Positions 23,742 to 25,094 of a stretch of DNA of 25,094 nucleotides are shown here, piece after piece. The DNA is from Prevotella sp. UBA7594 (GTDB taxonomy: Bacteria; Bacteroidota; Bacteroidia; Bacteroidales; Bacteroidaceae). The notes under the pieces were generated by a model. The model searched no databases and was not told the DNA's origin. It worked only from the letters and a program-made list of their open reading frames with translations. Both the position numbers and the translations under genes were made by a program. Within the stretch, counting starts at the first letter, position 1. Each line of letters starts with the position of its first letter. Location of the stretch: NCBI GenBank assembly GCA_002490315.1, contig DLKG01000075.1:678-25771 (forward strand). The letters run 5' to 3'.

Positions 23742-25063
23742 AATACTACAGCACCAACCATACCGCACCGCTTGCCTCGCTCCACGAGGCAGTAGTAAAA
23801 GGTCTCGCGCCCGACCGCGGACTATATATGCCTGAACGCATCAATCAACTTCCGAAGGACTTCTTCGACAACATCGACCGCCTGTCGTTCCAAGAGATTG
23901 CCTACCGCGTGGCTGACGCTTTCTTTGGAGAAGACATCAAGGCAGACGACCTCAAGCGCATCGTCTACGACACGTTGCAGTTCGACTGCCCGATAAAGGA
24001 GGTGGAGCCCGGTATCTATTCGCTCGAGCTATTCCACGGACCGACACTTGCCTTCAAGGACGTGGGAGCGCGCTTCATGGCGCGTATGCTGCAATATTTC
24101 ATACGCGAAGAGGAAGCAAAGGAAGGGAATGTTACTGCACGAAAGGATGTGAACGTGCTTGTCGCCACCAGCGGCGACACGGGATCTGCCGTGGCAAACG
24201 GCTTCCTCGGCGTTGACGGCATCAATGTCTATGTCCTCTATCCGAAAGGAAAGGTGAGCAAGATACAGGAGAGCCAGTTCACAACTCTCGGCCAGAACAT
24301 CACCGCTATCGAGGTGGACGGTGTGTTCGACGACTGCCAGGCTCTCGTGAAGCAAGCTTTCATGGACGAAGAGCTTAACAGCCACATGAAGCTGACATCT
24401 GCCAACTCCATCAACGTGGCACGTTTCCTGCCACAGGCGTTCTACTACTTCTATGCCTACGCCCAGCTGAAGCGCATCGGAAAGGAAAGCAACTACGTGA
24501 TATGCGTGCCGAGCGGCAACTTCGGCAACATCACGGCAGCCATCTTCGGGCGCGAGATGGGCTTGCCCGTGAAGCGCTTCATTGCCGCAAACAACGCCAA
24601 CGACATCGTCTGCAAATATTTGCAGACGGGCGAGTACAATCCGCGCCCAAGCCTGCAGACCATCGCAAACGCCATGGACGTGGGCGACCCGAGCAACTTC
24701 GCGCGTATCCAGGAACTCTTCAAGGGCGACTGGCAGAAGATTACGAGCCTCGTGAGCGGAGCCGCCTACAGCGACGAGCAGATACGCCAAGCCATGAAAC
24801 ACTGCTACGACTCCAACAGCTACATCCTCGACCCGCACGGAGCCTGTGGCTATCAGGCACTGAAGGATCTGCTGAATGACGACGAGGTAGGCGTCTTCGC
24901 AGAAACTGCCCACCCCGCTAAGTTCAAGGAGACCGTTGAAGACGCTATAAAGTCTGAAATAGAAATACCTGAAAAGCTTGCCGCTTTCATGCGAGGGGAA
25001 AAGAAAAGCATCAAAATGTCGAAAAGTTTTGGGGAATTCAAAGCGTTCCTCATGTCAAGATAA
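23738..25063 (+). CDS. thrC: Threonine synthase
   Basis: A PLP enzyme that converts O-phosphohomoserine to threonine and phosphate, the last step of the pathway. From the ATG at 23738, overlapping the apgM-like stop, it has 441 residues. The N-terminus MKYYSTNHTAPLASLHEAVV with RGLYMPE is typical of bacterial ThrC. The PLP lysine is K107 in HGPTLAFKDVGARF. The phosphate-binding loop is ATSGDTGSAVANGF, and PSGNFGNITAAIFGREMGLP is the second conserved glycine-rich loop. An in-frame extension to 23615 lies wholly within the upstream gene and is rejected. No terminator is visible in the 31 bases that remain, so the operon could continue past the window. Confidence 0.97.
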   Translation: MKYYSTNHTAPLASLHEAVVKGLAPDRGLYMPERINQLPKDFFDNIDRLSFQEIAYRVADAFFGEDIKADDLKRIVYDTLQFDCPIKEVEPGIYSLELFHGPTLAFKDVGARFMARMLQYFIREEEAKEGNVTARKDVNVLVATSGDTGSAVANGFLGVDGINVYVLYPKGKVSKIQESQFTTLGQNITAIEVDGVFDDCQALVKQAFMDEELNSHMKLTSANSINVARFLPQAFYYFYAYAQLKRIGKESNYVICVPSGNFGNITAAIFGREMGLPVKRFIAANNANDIVCKYLQTGEYNPRPSLQTIANAMDVGDPSNFARIQELFKGDWQKITSLVSGAAYSDEQIRQAMKHCYDSNSYILDPHGACGYQALKDLLNDDEVGVFAETAHPAKFKETVEDAIKSEIEIPEKLAAFMRGEKKSIKMSKSFGEFKAFLMSR

Positions 25064-25094
25064 CAAAGCAAACAGTACTAGAAAAGGGCTTGCA

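Overview
The window looks like chromosomal DNA of a Bacteroidales bacterium, most likely Prevotellaceae. Four things point there. Several promoters carry the Bacteroidota -7 box TAnnTTTG, some with a TTG-type -33 box 19 bases upstream. The threonine operon has the order thrA - apgM-like - thrC. There is a secreted GH84 O-GlcNAcase-like enzyme of the Bacteroides type. Coding DNA is moderately GC-rich while the spacers are strongly AT-rich. Species cannot be fixed from the sequence alone. I saw no phage, transposase, CRISPR array, rRNA or tRNA.

Layout. 1-2067 (minus): tsaC/sua5-like tRNA-modification gene followed directly by a ClC chloride channel/transporter that runs off the left edge. 2179-3156 (plus): fmt, divergent from tsaC. 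3394-3822 (minus): small HAD phosphatase-like protein. 3949-8714 (minus): surface and envelope genes, in transcription order mltG, rfbA, then a large Wzc-like tyrosine autokinase with a very tyrosine-rich tail. 8880-9521 (plus): Gph-like HAD phosphatase. 9522-10019: gene-free spacer with a long hairpin and a gene-like fragment. 10020-14809 (minus): four-gene tripartite efflux operon, tolC-like, macA-like, ABC ATPase, MacB-type permease. 14810-15223: AT-rich divergent regulatory region with phased direct repeats. 15224-17776 (plus): secreted GH84 glycosidase with a CBM32-like domain. 17949-19523 (minus): FAD-dependent dehydrogenase of the COG2509 type. 20032-25063 (plus): threonine operon.

How the genes fit together. 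The threonine operon would take aspartate through aspartyl phosphate, and aspartate semialdehyde through homoserine to threonine. Asd is not in the window. No classical thrB is present, and the phosphoglycerate-mutase-like middle gene is the natural candidate for homoserine kinase. The efflux genes supply outer-membrane channel, periplasmic adaptor, ATPase and inner-membrane permease, so they look like a complete export machine. RfbA makes dTDP-glucose for surface sugars and the Wzc-like kinase controls polysaccharide chain length and export. Their partners (rfbBCD, a Wza-type exporter, glycosyltransferases) lie elsewhere. tsaC, fmt and mltG are housekeeping.

Most of the window is ordinary core genome. 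The points worth a second look are the alternative homoserine kinase in the thr operon, the roughly 215-nt thr leader, the phased repeats between the efflux operon and the GH84 gene, the tyrosine-rich repeat tail of the Wzc-like kinase, and several intergenic repeats that look dispersed or recombinogenic. I did not find a clearly new multi-gene system.
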